Shown: in pieces, positions 44,820 through 55,647 of the stretch
Layout: each line of letters opens with the position of its first letter
How positions within the stretch are numbered: the stretch's first letter is position 1
Assembly: GCF_019112545.1 (NCBI RefSeq)
Contig: NW_025064890.1
Location: 523,818 to 587,817 of the forward strand
Direction of reading: 5' to 3'
Origin: Guyanagaster necrorhizus
Taxonomy: Eukaryota; Basidiomycota; Agaricomycetes; Agaricales; Physalacriaceae
DNA length: 64,000 bases
The notes under the pieces: model-generated
Seen by the model: the letters and a program-made list of their open reading frames with translations, nothing else
Databases searched by the model: none
Told to the model about the DNA's origin: nothing
Translations under genes and position numbers: made by a program

Positions 44820-45310
44820 TGTTAGGAACGTGCCAATCAAGTGGGCTTGAGTGCACGCGCAGAGTCCGGCGGAGTGCATGAGCATTGACGAAGCTATTGG
44901 CAACGTCACCCTTGAGTCGGAGCCCAAGGATCTGGATGGACAGAATGGAGTTCTGTCAGAGAAGTGAACAGGAGTATCCTTTGGAGCGGAATCTGATGGA
45001 TGAGATAGAGAAGGGTGAGTACAAAGTGTAGATGGCTTATCCAAGTTGATATTCGAACTGAGTAGCTACGATAATGTACATGGCTTTATATACTAATGGT
45101 AGCTAATTCCGAGTCGGGTTCCATTGGGTTCCAGTGTCAGTATTCGTTACCAAGTTCGGGGTCTAGATATTACAATGTGAAATACAGATGTGAAATAATA
45201 CTAGTGAAATGAAATTAGTGGTAATGGGAAGCGGTCAGAGTCTGGTGGGTAGTGTGATTGGATTCGCAGTTGGTTGAGGTGACACAGAGGCCAGTGGCAT
45301 GTGTGTAACA
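44820..45310 (-). repeat. 5-prime LTR of element I (family 2)
   Basis: 491 bp in window orientation, TGTTAGGAACGTGCC to GTGTGTAACA. Contains the promoter of the element on the minus strand (TATA box at 45084-45092). It abuts a half LTR of element G at 45311 with no target duplication shared with 37320-37324. Confidence 0.92.
45084..45092 (-). promoter_or_regulatory. TATA box of element I
   Basis: TATATAAAG on the minus strand within the 5-prime LTR, about 33 bases before AGTTCGAATAT, the presumed first bases of the transcript. The same box occurs in the LTRs of H and K. Confidence 0.65.
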
Positions 45311-45500
45311 GTAGCTCTCACTGTAATACTCCAGCTTTGAGCTAAAGTTTATTCTCTATCATCCTATCTCAAGCGACTTGCAAACATCTTGACCACACAC
45401 CTCTGTTAACACATCAGTGAACTCAGTCAATCTAACCTGAAGTGTGAGATTCTGAACTGTTTATCACATGTTAATAGTCATATGGAGTTTAGGCTTAACA
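45311..45500 (+). repeat. Last 190 bp of the 3-prime LTR of element G
   Basis: GTAGCTCTCACTGTAATACTCC to AGGCTTAACA matches 27642-27830 of G's 5-prime LTR. The first 330 bp or so are absent. It is followed by AAAAG, the target duplication of G, and by gag of F/J. It proves that the block 32765-45310 replaced the rest of G. Confidence 0.9.
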
Positions 45501-46575
45501 AAAAGAAGCATTATCTCTGAATAGTCCAGTTGCTGATGACAACTCACTCTATTCCTTCTCTGGCCTGCCTGCCAAATGGCAATGGCTGTCATTCAATGAA
45601 TACCTCAACCTGATAGAGGCATTACCACAAGATGCTGCTATCATTAATTGCTGATCTGACTTGCTTTGCAAGCTCCACTCATTCAAGAGCATATCAGATA
45701 ATATTGATTGCTTTCTCATTGACTGTGAATAATATTTTAAAGTGTACTCAGTTTATTTCTCTTTTGACATTTATTGAGTCTTCTTTGCTTCCACCTACCT
45801 AGAAGACAAAGCCAAGATCTGGTGGACCTTGCTCTCCTCTAGTCTCTATTTGATGACCAGGCAGCACCACTGACTGCTGTCTTGGCCAGTGTTTAAACAA
45901 CTTCTCCATAATAAATTCACTGACTCAGCCATGCAGAAAGTACATAAAAGCAAGATAAAGGAGTATAAGATGAGAGACAAGCCCACTACTGAGTACTTTG
46001 ACAAGTTAGAATGACTTGGCAAACTTGTCAGAATTCAAAATGACATCACTGATGATAGAAGGATGATCAAGATGCTCAGATGAGAAGTGCCTCCCTCCTA
46101 CATCAAAATAATTTCAGATATCAAGATGAACATACTAAAGGAGTATGACATATAGAAGAAATAAGTCACCAAAATGTACAAGGAGCAACAGCAGCAGAAG
46201 GTAAAACAGGCCAACCTTTAGGGTGATTGAAAGCCCTATCAACCACAAACTATGAAGCTCAGCAATTAAACCAGTACTGCTAAAGCCAGCACTACATTAT
46301 TTAATGCTCTCACATATGAGACATAGAAGACTGGCACTGGCACTATATACACTGAGAGCAGCAAGCTGATAGACATTGATCAATTGAAGAAAGAGGGTAA
46401 ATGTTTCAACTGTAGACAGAAGAGACACCTATTATGAGACTTCCAAAGAAGAAGAGAATATGTAAAGACATCAGAATGCAGATCACCAAGTTGCAGAAGG
46501 AGATCAATGTACTTGAGAAACTCAGTAAGGATATCAAGGTGGAGGAGGTAAAAGATGGAGCTGACCAGTGAGCGA
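45501..46575 (+). pseudogene. Element F/J gag, continued after G
   Basis: Joins the sequence ending at 27312: IQNEIIM*KE, then ALSLNSPVADDNSLYSFSG, aligning with E and G. Capsid pieces follow (NIDCFLIDCE, IKEYKMRDKPTTEYFDKLE). The knuckle region near 46402-46440 reads CFNCRQKRHLL*D with the last Cys displaced by a frame change. It ends at a TGA near 46571, overlapped by pol sequence in the -1 frame. Many stops. Confidence 0.82.
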
Positions 46576-47370
46576 TTCCACTAGATCAGCCAAAAGACTT
46601 AGTGGTGTGTCTCAAACAGCTGCTAGACAGACTGATAGTACCTCTGTAGTTATATTTATGCCTAAATTATCAGCATATTTAAATATATCCCATTCTATCA
46701 CTATAAGACTATCTAAAGAATCACTAAAACTAAAGACTGAACTGCCTATGGGCTAAATAGGGGGAGCAACCCCCATTGGATAGCTCAAGCTGTTCAACAC
46801 CAAATGAACTTAGTGCATCATTAAAGATGTGAAAACAGAAGAAGAAGCAAAGGCAGTACTCAAGAATTGGGTACACAAGATCAGAGCTGAAGAAGTAATT
46901 AATGAAATAATCAAAGAAATAAAGAAGGCCAAAAGATGCTGAGCATTGGAGTGGCTTGACAAACTATGAGGACTCTGAAAGTTCATTTGTTGACAAAAGA
47001 CCCTGAGATGAGACCTAACTATGAAGGCCCAAATCAAAACCCTTATCTCCCAGACTGTCCATACAGTAACTGCCTTAATAGATAGTAGCTGCACTGAGAG
47101 TTTGGTTAACTGAGCTTTCATTGACAAGTATAAACTATCAATCTGAGCCACCACTCTGATACCAGTATACAATGCTGACAGCACCAAAAACCAAGCCAGT
47201 TTAATTACTGAATTTGTTGAGTTATGACTAACCATTGGTGATCATTTAGAGCAGATCAACTTGGCTGTTACTGACTTGGAAACCAAAGAGGTGTTTCTTG
47301 GCCATGATTGACTTATCCATCACAACCCACTCATCAATTGGAAGACCAGCAAAATTATGTTTGCCAGGTG
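46576..47370 (+). pseudogene. Element F/J gag-pol linker and protease
   Basis: The linker piece 46568-46756 (SDSTRSAKRLSGVSQTAARQ) resembles D 11848-12030. The protease has LIDSSCTESLVN (D-S-S, with Arg-Ser-Ser to Glu-Ser-Leu changes), then VYNADSTKNQASLITEFVE and GHD*LIHHNPLINWKTS. The Trp of the conserved HDWL is TGA. Dead copy. Confidence 0.8.
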
Positions 47371-48930
47371 CTAATGCTGCAAAATTCCTTTTGAATTACT
47401 GGATAAAGATCCTGATGACAGGTGGGATAAAGAGATAGAAGATGGTGAAACCATACTCACTATAGATATGCAGCAGACACTACATATTTGAGCTATCCAT
47501 CATACTAATGACTTAGCCATGAAGGCTAATGTGGAGAAGGAGAAGATGTTTGAGGAGATGGTGTCTGAGTGGGCCCAAGATTATCAGAATCTATTCAGCA
47601 AAGAGAGTTTTGATGAGCTACCTGAGCCAAAACCATAGAATTATACAATTGAGTTAGTCTCAAATGCCAATGCCAACTTGGACTGCAAGACATACCCTCT
47701 CAGGAATCTTAAACAGCAGAAACTCAATAAGTTCCTAGATGAGAACCTTTCTAGTGGATGAATTCAGCCTTTGAAATCTCCCATAGTCTCCTCCTTCTTT
47801 TTTGTCAAAAAGAAAGATAGAAAACTCTGACCCATCCAGGATTATTGAAAGCTGAATAAGATGATGATCAAAAATCATTACCCTCTGCTGCTCATCTCAG
47901 AACTTATGAACAAGCTACATGGGGCATAATACTACACAAAGTTGGATGTCAGATGAGGGTACAACAATGTGAGGATCAAAGAGGGCAACAAGTAGAAGGC
48001 AGCCTTCTAGATCAATTGAGGACTATTTAAACTAATGGTAATATTCTTTGAGCTCACCAACTCATTGGCAATATTTCAGTAGATAATGAATAACATATTC
48101 AAAGACCTCATCACTACTGGAAAGATAATAATCTATCTCAATGACATTCTCATCATATCATAAGATCAAGAAGAATATTGACAGTTGGTCTGACAGATGC
48201 TGACATTGATGAGAAAACACAAGCTGTTCCTCAAAGCAGAGAAGTGTGAGTTCAAGATACTAGAGACAGAGTATCTTGAGGTGATTATCAGCAAGAGAAG
48301 TATTTGAATAGACCCAATAAAGATGGCTGGGATTATAAAATGGCTGACACTGACAAAAAAGAAGAAATTGCAATCTTTTCTCAGATTCACCAACTTTTAC
48401 TGCCAATTCATCTGAGACTACAGCAAGATCATTTGCTCTATGACACAGCTGACCAGAAATACCTCATGGAATTGGAGACATTCTCAACAAACCATATTTA
48501 ATGACCTCAAGCAATGACCCACTGAGAATGTCATCCTAGTGATCCTGACACAGGAGAGGAGATTTAAAATTGAGGCCAACTTGAGTGAGGGAGCAATCAG
48601 CACAATGCTTTTGCAGGAGCAAGACAGAAAATAGCAGCCAGTAGCCTTCCTTTCTAAGGCACTAACTGTCATAGAGCACAACTACAAGATCTATAACAAG
48701 AAGCTGCTGGCAATCATATTAGCTCTTGCAGAATGACATCATTATCTGATCAGGGCAGTCCAGACTTTTGAGATCTGGACTAATCATTAAAACCTCCAAT
48801 ACTTCTGACTCTCTCAGAAGCTCAACCAATGACAAGCCTGCTGGATCATGGAACTCTCTGAATATGACTATACCTTGCATCACAAGGCTGAAGCAGCCAA
48901 TAAGAAGGCCAACCTCCTCAGTTTATAAGT
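47371..48930 (+). pseudogene. Element F/J reverse transcriptase and RNase H
   Basis: RT pieces: SSFFFVKKKDRKL, MMIKNHYPLLLISELMNKLH, VDVR-type KLDVR*GYNNVRIKEG, NNIFKDLITTGK. The catalytic motif is IIIYLNDILII, with the first Asp of YLDD now Asn. RNase H follows at about 48600-48790 (EHNYKIYNKKLLAIILAL). The RNase H tail and linker (HHKAEAANKKANLLS) run to about 48930. Stops are common. Confidence 0.83.
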
Positions 48931-49543
48931 GGATTATGACCAGAGGAGTGATGACAATGAAGGAGTGGTATTGTTAAAGCTCAAACATTTTTGGGCAATA
49001 ATAATGTCAACAGGAGAGAAGATCCATGAGCAGATTAAGAGTGCAACATGGGATAACAGCAAGTGAGACTAACACATAGCCCTATCACTAAATCATGAGC
49101 AAAGAATGATGAAGGATAACAGACTGATCTGCTATGATGAGCAGATCTATATTCCATGAGATCAATAACTTCAAAGAGAAATTATCATCATATGTTATGA
49201 CCATGCAATGGCAGAACATCCAGAAATCACTAAAACCAAGAAATTAGTTCTCCATGAATATTGGTGGCCAAAGATGGGACAAGACATAGAGCAGTATGTA
49301 AAGAAATGCAAAACATGCCAGAGAGAGAAGTTATCAATCCAATCATGCACAGCATTCCTGCACTCAAATGAGATTCTACAAGCACTGTGAATCTATATCT
49401 TGGTTGACATAATCACTGGATTATCTGAGTGCAATAGCTATGATGCTATCTTAGTCATTGTTGATTGATTCTCTAAAGCCATCATCTCAGTTATGTGTTC
49501 AATAGAGTTGATGTCAGAAGGGTGGGCTAAAATCCTCTGAGAT
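48931..49543 (+). pseudogene. Element F/J integrase, part 1
   Basis: Zinc-binding N-terminal region in the open piece 49208-49390: HPEITKTKKLVLHEYWWPK, then KKCKTCQREK. The catalytic core begins with ILVDIITGLSECNSYDAILV, the first Asp of the DDE triad in VDIITGL. It is cut by element K at 49543 and resumes at 55648, with GAGAT duplicated. Confidence 0.85.
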
Positions 49544-50033
49544 TGTTAGGAATGTGCCAATCAAATGAGTTTGGGTGCACACACAGAGACTGATGGAGTG
49601 CATGGGTGTCAATGAAGCTATTAGCAACATCACTCTTGAGTTGGAGCCCAAGGATTGGAATGGAGTTCTGTTGGAGAGATGAAGAGAAGTATCTTTTGGA
49701 GTGGAATCTGATGAATGAGGAAGAAGGAGTTGAAGTGAGTACAAAATGTAGATGGCTATCCAAGTTGATATTCAAACTGAGTAGTTACAATGGTTATATA
49801 TAGCTTTATATACTAATAATAGCTAATTCTGAGTTGGGTTCTATTGGGTTCCAATGTCAATATTCACTACCAAGTTCAGGGTCTAGATATTACAATATGA
49901 AATATGGATGTGAAATAATAATAGTGAAAATGAAATTAATAGATAATAGAGAGTAGCCAAAGTCTGATGGGTTTCCATGATTGAATCTATGGTTGGTTGA
50001 GGTGACATAGAGGCTGGCAGCATGCACATAACA
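49544..50033 (-). repeat. 3-prime LTR of element K (family 2)
   Basis: 490 bp, TGTTAGGAATGTGCC to GCACATAACA in window orientation. Followed by the reversed polypurine tract (GTATCCCCCCATTAG). Differs from the 55158 LTR mostly by TG against CA pairs. Confidence 0.93.
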
Positions 50034-50210
50034 GTATCCCCCCATTAGCATTCTTGCCCTCAAGAGTGCAGATTCTGATGGCTGATGGGACCATATAGAA
50101 GATTGTTAGTGGCTATGGGAATTTTTGCAACTTGATCAGATACCACCACTATCACTCTAACTATATCACCTCCTGCCACATATTGCCACTCACATACTCT
50201 CAAGCCTTTA

Positions 50211-50478
50211 ATGAGAGAATCTACCTCTAATGGCCCTGAAGAGGCCAAGAAATTATTTTGTCTAAAATGGCAGACTGTGGAGGAAGAGTATGCAGAGGCC
50301 ATAAGAGTCTACTTAGAGTGGAAAAGAGAGCAGGAGAGAGAGGAGAAGGTCCAGGCAGACTGTGTGGTCTGAGAGATGTGAAGAAAGAAGCAGCAAGAGA
50401 GATTAGAGAAGAAGAGGGAGGAGATCCAGCAGGTGGTGGAGAGGCAGGTGAAAGAGATGGAGGAGATGTTGAGAGAGG
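50211..50478 (+). pseudogene. Opposite-strand gene of element K, first 90 codons
   Basis: Matches the start of the gene in I and H: ATG at 50211, then NGPEEAKKLFCLKWQTVEEE-type sequence and the charged coiled-coil region (ERLEKKREEIQQVVERQVKE). Two TGA codons occur where I has Trp. It ends abruptly at about 50478, where integrase sequence follows in the other orientation because of the internal deletion. Intron and Cys cluster are lost. Confidence 0.78.
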
Positions 50479-51480
50479 CAAACTCAGCAATAGATAGGAG
50501 GGTGTTTCAGTTGTCCTATTGGTAGAAGCAGTAGATGTGGATATACTGTTCTAGAGTTTGGTTTGCCCATTCAGTTTGTTCATCAGCCTCTGGATAGTAA
50601 CCAGAAGTAAAATAGAGTTCCATGTCAAGAGCTATAGCTAAAGTATGAGTAAATTGGAAAATGAATTCAGAGCCATGATTCAAGGTGATATAACTAGGTA
50701 CCTCATGTTTGAAAAACACATAGATAAGAAAAAGTTGGGCAAGCTCTGCAGAGTTAATGGCATCATGAGTGGGGATGAAGATGGCTTGCTTGCTAGCTCA
50801 GTCTATGACTACTAAGATAGTGGTAAATCCATTGGAGTCTAGTAGTTGTTCAATGAAATCCATGGAAATGAAATCCCATGACCATTTAGAAACTGGCAGA
50901 GGTTTGAGTAATCTATAGAGGCAGTGTCTAGATGCCTTATTGCATCCACAAACTGTGCAGGACTTAATATAGTGTCAAACATATTTATACATCTTTGGTC
51001 AGATATAGTTCTGCCAGACTAGTTCCAATGTCCAGTTTTGATCAAAATGATCTGCCAAAATGTGGTCATAATTATTCTATAGTATATAGAGATAGAGATT
51101 GTCAGAGTCTGGAACATAGATGTGGCCTTCAAATCAAAGAATGTTGGATTTGTCAATGGACCACTAAGAGGGGGAGGATTCAGAAGTGGCCTTGGCCTGA
51201 TAGAGGCTATCAGAGCATGTAGGGTCAGACAATTGTGCTTGTTTGATATTGGTGTGAAGTTTATCAATATCCATAATGGCACTAGTCTATAGGATAGAGC
51301 CTTCAAGATAGGTTGCATGGAGTGATACAGAGAGTTATTCTTGAATGAACATAGGTCAGAAATTGTAGGAGTTGACTTGGGCATATTGGCTATCTCTCTT
51401 TTTAGGGTAGATATCTTATCATCTAGTGAGCATATCCAGTTTTCCACCAAGTTTTCCAGGGTGGAACTAAATTACTAAAT
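50479..51480 (-). pseudogene. Element K integrase, C-terminus deleted
   Basis: Core sequence in the piece 50516-50719 (HEVPSYITLNHGSEFIFQF, where the second catalytic Asp of SDRGSEF is Asn) and YYPEADEQTE for the Glu. Upstream, the zinc-binding region (CTVCGCNKAS) and linker are present. The domain after AEFAY, including the chromodomain, is gone. Confidence 0.84.
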
Positions 51481-52840
51481 TGAACTGGGATAGGTATTTG
51501 GACTAGCAGATCTGTCAGTGGGTTAGAATCTTGGTGGTGGCAAAATATTCAAGATTCTTGTGGTCTGTTATAATATCAATGGAGTCTATAGAGCTTTCAA
51601 GATAATGCCACCAATGTTTAAAGACTTCAAAAATAGCTAGAAGCTCTTTGTCATGAGTGTCATAGTTGAGTTCAATATTGTGGAGGCTCTGGGAGTAGAA
51701 AGCAATGGAGTGAATTTTGCCATCTTCAAGATAAATAGAGAGGATAGCTGCAATTGCATAATCAGAGACATCAGTTTCCACCACTATCTTTTGATCAGAG
51801 ACCCAGTGGGTAAGAATGGGAGCATATGTAAAGACCTGTTTCAACTCATTGAAGGTGGCCAAGTATTTATCATCAAATTTCCATAGAGTTCCCTTGCAGG
51901 TGAGTTGTGTAAGAGAAAGAATGATATTATTATATTCATGTATGAAGTGATGATAGAAGTTGGTGAAGCCAAGAAAAGATTAGATGTTCTTGACCTTTTG
52001 CAGCACTGGCCAGTCAATAATGGTCTTGACCTTTTCTTTAGATATATGAAGTCCTTCAGGTGATAGGATGTAGTCTAAGTATTCTATGGAATTCTGGTTG
52101 AATTCACATTTGGAACCTTTGCAGTAGAGTCTATTAGCTTTAAGCCTATGTAAAACCTCATAAACATGTTTCTGGTGATCTTCTGTGTTGTCAGAATATA
52201 TGAGGATGTTGTCAAGGTAGACTACTACTGATATATTGAGCATGTCCAAGAATATATCATTTACAAATCATTGAAATGCCACCAGAGCATTTGTGAGGCC
52301 AAAAGATATGACATGCCATTCAAAGGAACCATAATAGGTCTAGAAAGCTGTTTTCCATTCATCCCCTTTGGATATATGAACAAGATAGTAGGCATGTTGT
52401 AGGTTGAGCTTGATATAGATGTGCACAGAGTGGGCAGAGTCAAGGAGGTCAGAAATGAGAGGAAGAGAGTAGTGATCCTTCTTAGAGATTTTGTTTAGAC
52501 TATGGTAGTCAACACAGAGTCAGAGTTCACCAGTCTTCTTTTTGACAAATAGGACTGAAGCTCCATGCAGAGAGCAGAATGGAGTAATGAACCTATTGCA
52601 CAGATTATCATTAATAAACTCTTGTAAGGCCTTGAGTTCAGATTCTAAGAGAGAATAAATGAGTCCAAGCAGTAGAGATGTTCCTTCCTCAAGATTGATT
52701 TTGAGGACATACAGCCTGTGTTCAGGTAGCTTTTTGGAGAGAGTATCACTGAAGATATCTGCAAAATCATAGTACTCTACTAGCACTGATGAAAGATCTG
52801 CTGGTTCCACAGATGCAGCTTTGTCTCCAATATTAGGCAA
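51481..52840 (-). pseudogene. Element K reverse transcriptase and RNase H
   Basis: Open pieces 52520-52840 (MPNIGDKAASVEPADLSSV, FADIFSDTLSKKLPEHRLY), 51980-52249 with VVVYLDNILIYSDN (YLDD to YLDN) and 51515-51862 with RNase H (VVETDVSDYAIAAILSIY, HDKELLAIFEVFKHWWHY). Unlike I, the frame is continuous between the RT N-terminus and palm, which identifies the 1-bp deletion in I. Confidence 0.87.
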
Positions 52841-53661
52841 GGAAGGCTGCAGTGTGAACTGCTGAGCACCTTCTTCTGCACTGGCTCAGACAAATGCAGC
52901 AGCAGATATGATGAAGATCTTTAGGTGTGCTTTCATAGTAAAAGACTCTGAGGGAGGATAGGAATAGATGGGTTCATATGAGAATGGAGTCTGCCAGCTA
53001 CTCAAAGTGGATTTGAAATGGAGTAAAGTCTTAGAAGTTAGACTGATGGAGTCTAGTGGGCACAGAAGTCCTGGAATTGAGCTGGAAGGCTCAGAGAGGG
53101 GTAGACTGTTGTCCTGTGAGTATGAAAGTCCCTGGAATATAGTGGAGGCTGCAGAATTAGTTGGAGTGAGATCTTAGTAGCTTGAGTGGAAAGTGATACT
53201 GTTCTCAGCCCAGTCAATCAGTAGATTATAGTGGGAGAGCCAGTTGTATCCTAGAACAAGATTGCAAGATGAATCCAGAGGAGTGATATAGAAGTTGATG
53301 AGGAAGGTGTCTCCAAATAGAAAATAGATGAGAATAATTGTAATTTGAGATATTCAGCTTCCAATGAAGCTATCAAACAATTAAAGTTGCATACTAGGAA
53401 TGGTTTTAATGAGGATTTCATTGGCAGCTACATACTCAGTGTCAACAAAGCAGTGGCTAGAACCAGAATCAATAAGAGTAAGAAAATGCAGAATGATATA
53501 AGTTGGAGAGCCATCAGGTTCTGTAGTAGTCAGTAGTTCTGCTGAAAGGAGAATGTGGAAGGAGTGATTGGAAAGAGATGTTGCATTGAGAGTGATGACC
53601 TCCAGTGTGCAAATAGAGTCAATGCAACCCTAAACTCACACAGAGGGAATAAGATTGCTTC
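52841..53661 (-). pseudogene. Element K protease and gag-pol junction
   Basis: Protease active-site region reads LIDSGSSHCFVDTEYVAAN with D-S-G intact. The C-terminal [16 protein letters not shown] is present. The Ser/Pro-rich linker and the shared TGA in FV*ASAEE follow. Stops lie in the N-terminal and linker parts. Confidence 0.82.
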
Positions 53662-55117
53662 CTAGTGTTTCAACTCCATAGGAGCCAGCTCTATAAGAGC
53701 AGTGTTGACTTCAGCTGCATGACCCTTGGCAGAGGCCACTGCCTTCTGCTTGTTGCAGTTCTCAGTCTTGTGTTTGGCTCCACAGAACATGCAAAGGTTG
53801 TTCTGGCACTGGCAGTCTTTTTCTTCCTGAGTAAGATAGCCATCTTTGCCTAGCTTATCAGCATAGGGCTTAGAGATGATAGATTTCAGTGTGGAGCTGG
53901 AGTCCAAGAAAGAAGAGTTGGACCCTTTAGATTTGGGATTAGAGGATTGATTGGAGATCTTATTGTCTCAGTTTTCACAAGCAATTTCAGTCTTTCAGAT
54001 CCAGTAGCAAGCATCAAGTTCTTGGGCAAGGAAGTGTATATCACAAAGATTGTTTGGCTTCCCATGGTGTGTCATGTCATTCTTGATATAGGTGCAGAGA
54101 CCACAATAAAAAGTGTGATAGAGGGAGTTATCTCTATACCCAATTTGTGAGGCATACTGATTGAATTGGACTATATACTTCATGATCCAATTTCTATCAT
54201 GTATCTGAAGGTGTTTTAATGCATCTTCAGCACCTTCAATGGCATCAAAGGGGCTGAAGTTGCTACAAAGATTATCTAAGAAAGCCATGTGGGAGAATTG
54301 CCAGGCTGGTGGATTCTGTAGATTAGAGTTAAGAATGTCTGGTTCAAACCAGTTAAGCATGATGCCAGCCAGGAAGGAAATAGCATAGTTGACCTTGTTA
54401 GCATCTGTTGCAAACACAGTAGGCCTGTCATTGAAGTTTAACTGAAGGGAGACAATGAAGGCCTTCAGTTTGCAAGGGTCAGAGCTATCAAATAGTTCCA
54501 GTTTCTTGACTTTGGTATGAATAGTGGCTGGTTGAGGGTTATTGAGAGAAGTGGAGACTTCTTATAACAGGTTCATGAATTCTAGGAACATGTTCTGCTG
54601 GTTTAGGTTGTTGCTTCCTGTAGGGCTGTCAGAGCTGTCTGGGCCATTAGAACTATCTGGTCTATCTGATCCATATGATCCACATAGTCTATCTGGTCCT
54701 TTTGGAAAAGGGTTTGGTGGATTACCATCTGGTTTCTATCAGATGGGAGTATAAATAGGAGTGTCTTCACCTCTGCCCTCTGAGTCTGTTATGCATATTG
54801 CCCAGGGATAAAGGGTCTATTAGAGGGTCAGTTCAGACACCATACATCAGGCTGGCCTGTTGGACTCCATTGGTTGGAATGCTGGTAGTGTTAAAAGGAT
54901 TAGAGGAATTGTCATAATTAGGTTGGCAGGCAGTGAAGCTAGAGTGATTGTAGATTTCCCTACAGGAAGGTTGTTCTCCACTGAAGGCTGATCTAAAAAG
55001 GTCTGATTGTTCCTTTGAGGTAGAGGCTAAGATGTCTTCTATGGAAAACATGTTGTGATAGATAGGCTGAGTTTGTTCAGAATTGGTTTCTATGGATTGA
55101 GTAAATGTGGTGGACAT
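53662..55117 (-). pseudogene. Element K gag
   Basis: From ATG at 55117 (MSTTFTQSIETNSEQ) to a TAG near 53662. Open pieces: 54833-55132, 53995-54417 (capsid: KVNYAISFLAGIMLNWFEPD) and 53662-53907 with the knuckle CMFCGAKHKTENC (CX2CX3HX4C). The Gly/Pro-rich stretch of I has decayed to DQIDYVDHMDQ-like sequence through loss of GG and CC pairs. Confidence 0.85.
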
Positions 55118-55157
55118 AATAAAAATTTTCAACTTAAAAGTTTGAGTTCAAATATAC

Positions 55158-55647
55158 TGTTAGGAACATACCAATTGAATGAGTTTGGGTGCACACATGG
55201 AGACTGGTGGAGTGCATGGACATCAACAAAGCTATTGGTAATGTCACTCTTGAGTCAGAGCTTAAGGATTGGAATGGAGCTCTGTTGGAAAGATGAAGAG
55301 GAGTATCTTTTGGAGTGGAATCTGATGAATGAGGAAGAAGAAGTTGAAGTGAGTACAAAGTGTAGATGGCTATCCAAATTGATATTCAAACTGAGTAGTT
55401 ACAATGGTTATATATAGCTTTATATACTAATAGTAGCTAATTCTGAGTTAGATTCTATTGGGTTCCAATGTCAATATTCACTACCAAGTTCAGAGTCTAG
55501 ATATTACAATGTGAAATATAGATGTAAAATGATAATAGTGAAAATAAAATTAATAGGTAATAGAGAGTGGTCAGAGTCTGGTGGATTTCTATGATTGAAT
55601 CTGTGGTTGGTTGAGGTGACACAGAGGCTGGCAGCATGCATGTAACA
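55158..55647 (-). repeat. 5-prime LTR of element K (family 2)
   Basis: 490 bp, TGTTAGGAACATACC to GCATGTAACA in window orientation. The self-priming site next to it (55145-55155, AGTTCAAATAT) and the LTR block ATATTCAAACT (55382-55392) pair at 9 of 11 positions. The two mismatches are a former CG decayed differently in each place. Confidence 0.92.

Larger units (their letters stand above)
37325..45310 (-). mobile_element. Element I: nearly complete family-2 chromovirus, 7986 bp
   Basis: Best-preserved element. It has both LTRs (492 and 491 bp), primer site, gag, pol, opposite-strand gene and polypurine tract in place. Flanks do not match: GAATG (37320-37324, H RT) on the left and GTAGC (45311-45315, G LTR) on the right. 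At least one end therefore results from recombination. The LTRs differ mainly at CG/TG/CA positions. It needs only a handful of C:G to T:A changes plus a 1-bp deletion to explain its broken frames. Confidence 0.9.
27313..45500 (+). mobile_element. Element G: family-1 Ty3/Gypsy, 3-prime part deleted
   Basis: Plus-strand element inserted in the gag start of F/J with a perfect target duplication AAAAG (27308-27312 and 45501-45505). It retains the 5-prime LTR, leader, 5-prime ORF, gag, protease and half of RT (to 32764), and only the last 190 bp of its 3-prime LTR (45311-45500). RT C-terminus, RNase H, integrase and the first part of that LTR are missing, replaced by the family-2 block H+I. It keeps clearly more CpG than its host element. 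Confidence 0.88.
49544..55647 (-). mobile_element. Element K: family-2 Ty3/Gypsy with internal deletion, 6104 bp
   Basis: Two 490-bp LTRs and a perfect target duplication GAGAT (49539-49543 and 55648-55652) in F/J integrase. Compared with I it lacks about 1.9 kb, from the middle of the opposite-strand gene to the integrase C-terminal half. No CpG was noticed in it, in contrast to I. All genes carry stops. Confidence 0.93.

Noticed and set aside
45311..45500. Start of a new element with a short LTR
   Set aside because: It matches only the last 190 bp of the G LTR and is followed by AAAAG and gag of F/J, so it is the end of G.
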